A stretch of DNA of 64,000 nucleotides from positions 4,792,001 through 4,856,000 of the forward strand of contig OX387201.1 in the NCBI GenBank assembly GCA_947561715.1, written 5' to 3'. The position numbers were made by a program, and so were the translations under genes. Under the pieces are notes generated by a model, which saw only the letters and a program-made list of their open reading frames with translations, made no database searches and was not told the DNA's origin. Below, one piece after another: positions 62,501 to 64,000 of this stretch (positions are counted from its first letter, which is position 1; the number at the start of each line of letters is the position of its first letter). This DNA comes from Ascidia mentula (taxonomy: Eukaryota > Chordata > Ascidiacea > Phlebobranchia > Ascidiidae).

Positions 62501-63346
62501 ATTACAATAAACTGTTGCCATAAAATATCTGAATACCACTGTCAAGCAGGAAAAGCATGTGCACATTGCTTGATTGGCGAACTATAGCTTTGAAAAAGGC
62601 AACAAAAGCTTTTTTTTTACCTGCAGGGTCAACGTAAATCTCGCTGCCATACGCAAGGCCTAACTCCATTTGTGAACGATCGTACGTCGCCGATTTAAAA
62701 GTCATGGTGCAGTTCTGCCAGTCGAATGGAAATAAAGCCACCTAGAGTTAAAACATGCATGATTATAACTTCTATCGTGACATTACGTCCCAGGTTTGAA
62801 ACAACCCTCAGAATACAATACATTATTGGGATTTCTGAGCAGGAATTTTACCTCAATGGTGCAAGAGCTCCTGTACAAGGCTGGAGGAAGCCACTCCATG
62901 TTTCCGTTGTGATGAACAAGAACGTTCGTCATTAAAGAAACATCGAAGGAATCGTCTTTGCTGTAAATCAAGTTTATATTTACGACCAAATTGCAAATGG
63001 AAAACATTGAGTAGCTTTTACGTAATCCAAACTGGACAAACGTGTTGTGGACTTTTACTACACGACGAAGCTGAATTTTCATTTTAAACAAACGGAAGCA
63101 GTTTGGCGGCTCCTTAGTGTTTGACAGCACAATATAGTAGTACTTCCGACACAACATTTTCTAACGCCGGAAATCATGGCCCAGTCTGAACCTGTTCTGC
63201 AAGATGATTCTTGGAGTCCACACAGCCGATGGAGGAAGACGCATAATCGTGATTCCGTCGTAATCTCCGGGACTCCACCCGAACCGTTCGTCAAACCACT
63301 CGTGTGTCATGTATACCGACGTTGCCAACTCTTGCGATTTCTCTTT
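59515..63346 (-). CDS. Nicotinic acetylcholine receptor subunit, non-alpha type, 5' end not placed (441 aa seen)
   Basis: Paralogue of the gene at 56168, transcribed towards it. Exons seen: 63346-63192, 62960-62852, 62741-62621, 62366-62166, 61928-61772, 61548-61403, 60991-60894, 60507-60307, 59652-59515. They total 1326 bases, whole codons. The first five lengths (155, 109, 121, 201, 157) equal those of the partner gene. The Cys-loop runs from [18 protein letters not shown]1 contains [19 protein letters not shown]2-M3 is [18 protein letters not shown] and [14 protein letters not shown], very like vertebrate gamma/epsilon subunits. M4 is [17 protein letters not shown]. Loop C ([17 protein letters not shown]) has no Cys pair, so it is non-alpha. 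The residue before EK in M2 is Cys, formed across a splice, where Gly is usual. The signal peptide and first one or two exons should lie at 63.4-64 kb or beyond, but I could not recognise them. Confidence 0.88.
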
Positions 63347-64000
63347 CTGTGTACAATGTATGTGGTCAGAATTGCTATAGATGTTAACCCGAAATTAGGA
63401 ACGATAAAAAAGGACCACGATTTACCTTTAATGGCGTTTACAAGCCTGCAATTTCAATTTAATGACCTTTTTTAGTCGCAATGTCAAAATTCCCCAAAGT
63501 GCCTGTGTTTAACGTTATTTGTGCCAAAACATATAATTACATAAGGACGCCTGTGGCTTAAACAGCTTAAAATGTCTAAAAATGCGATTCCCTGTCACAA
63601 GTAAGGACAAATATTTGAAACAAGGAAGCTCGTATTTTTCGACATATCGACCTTTAAAACTAGAAGAAAATGGCAAATCTGTATATGGTGGCTACTTGTT
63701 TACTTTTGTTGCCATGGAATCACGTTTAATTCGATCTTGAAATACTCGAGTTTTTCGAACAAACCACAATTAAAATGTTAACTACACAAGGTAACATGTG
63801 TAGTTAAGTCTATTAACTTTGTCCTTGGCTTAAAGCCATGACGCAAAAGAATTCCAGTCGTTAGTGTGACAACATGCTGAAGTTTGCCGCCGAACACCGA
63901 AGACAAACAATATATACAGTCCTGAAGTGAGTTGTGGCGAAGTAAATTGGGGAATATCAATTCCCTACGGAGAGCATATTGAAGAGTTAATAATGAAGTG
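63347..64000. other. Upstream of the second receptor gene; N-terminal exons not resolved
   Basis: A candidate exon-2 donor (gtaaat on the minus strand near 63425) follows a short stretch that has stops in the needed frame. No clear signal peptide is seen before the window ends. Confidence 0.4.

Noticed and set aside
63400-63500. Exon 2 of the second receptor gene
   Set aside because: A donor is present, but the needed frame has stops and the residues do not fit the family pattern.

Overview
The window looks like nuclear DNA from an invertebrate chordate, most likely a Ciona-like tunicate. This is an inference. It rests on AT-rich sequence, short GT-AG introns, a TBPL1/TRF2 gene, a tail-to-tail pair of muscle-type non-alpha nicotinic receptor genes, and acceptor sites a few bases before start codons, as expected where spliced-leader trans-splicing is common. 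No search was run.

Layout. 1-4.27 kb: an apparently intact Harbinger/PIF DNA transposon with its DDE nuclease gene (+) and its Myb/SANT-like gene (-). 4.5-14.1 kb: an array of ~2.4 kb tandem units bounded by direct repeats. The units derive from a small gene of the family described next and are mostly decayed. 14.4-42.7 kb: the main novelty, a minus-strand cluster of small multi-exon genes of a family I do not recognise. They are built from three short Gly/Asn/Thr-rich modules and polar linkers. Almost every exon begins and ends in phase 1, and every complete model closes to a whole number of codons. I call the types A (two copies), B (four), C (two) and D (one whole, with broken relatives). 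The cluster grew by tandem duplication, including a recent ~5.3 kb B+C duplication.

43-48.6 kb: mostly non-coding, with LINE/SINE debris, a long snap-back repeat and one possible secreted-protein first exon. 48.7-54.7 kb: a COX6C-like mitochondrial protein gene (-) and, divergent from it, a six-exon TBPL1/TRF2 gene (+) with an unusually long N-terminal exon. 56.2-63.4 kb: two convergent nicotinic acetylcholine receptor subunit genes of non-alpha type with matching exon structure. The second is cut at its 5' end by the limits of what I can place.

The housekeeping genes (COX6C-like, TBPL1) and receptor genes are ordinary. The A/B/C/D cluster is the candidate undescribed system: modular, repetitive, beta-strand-like proteins with freely joinable phase-1 exons, no recognisable catalytic domain and signs of ongoing duplication.
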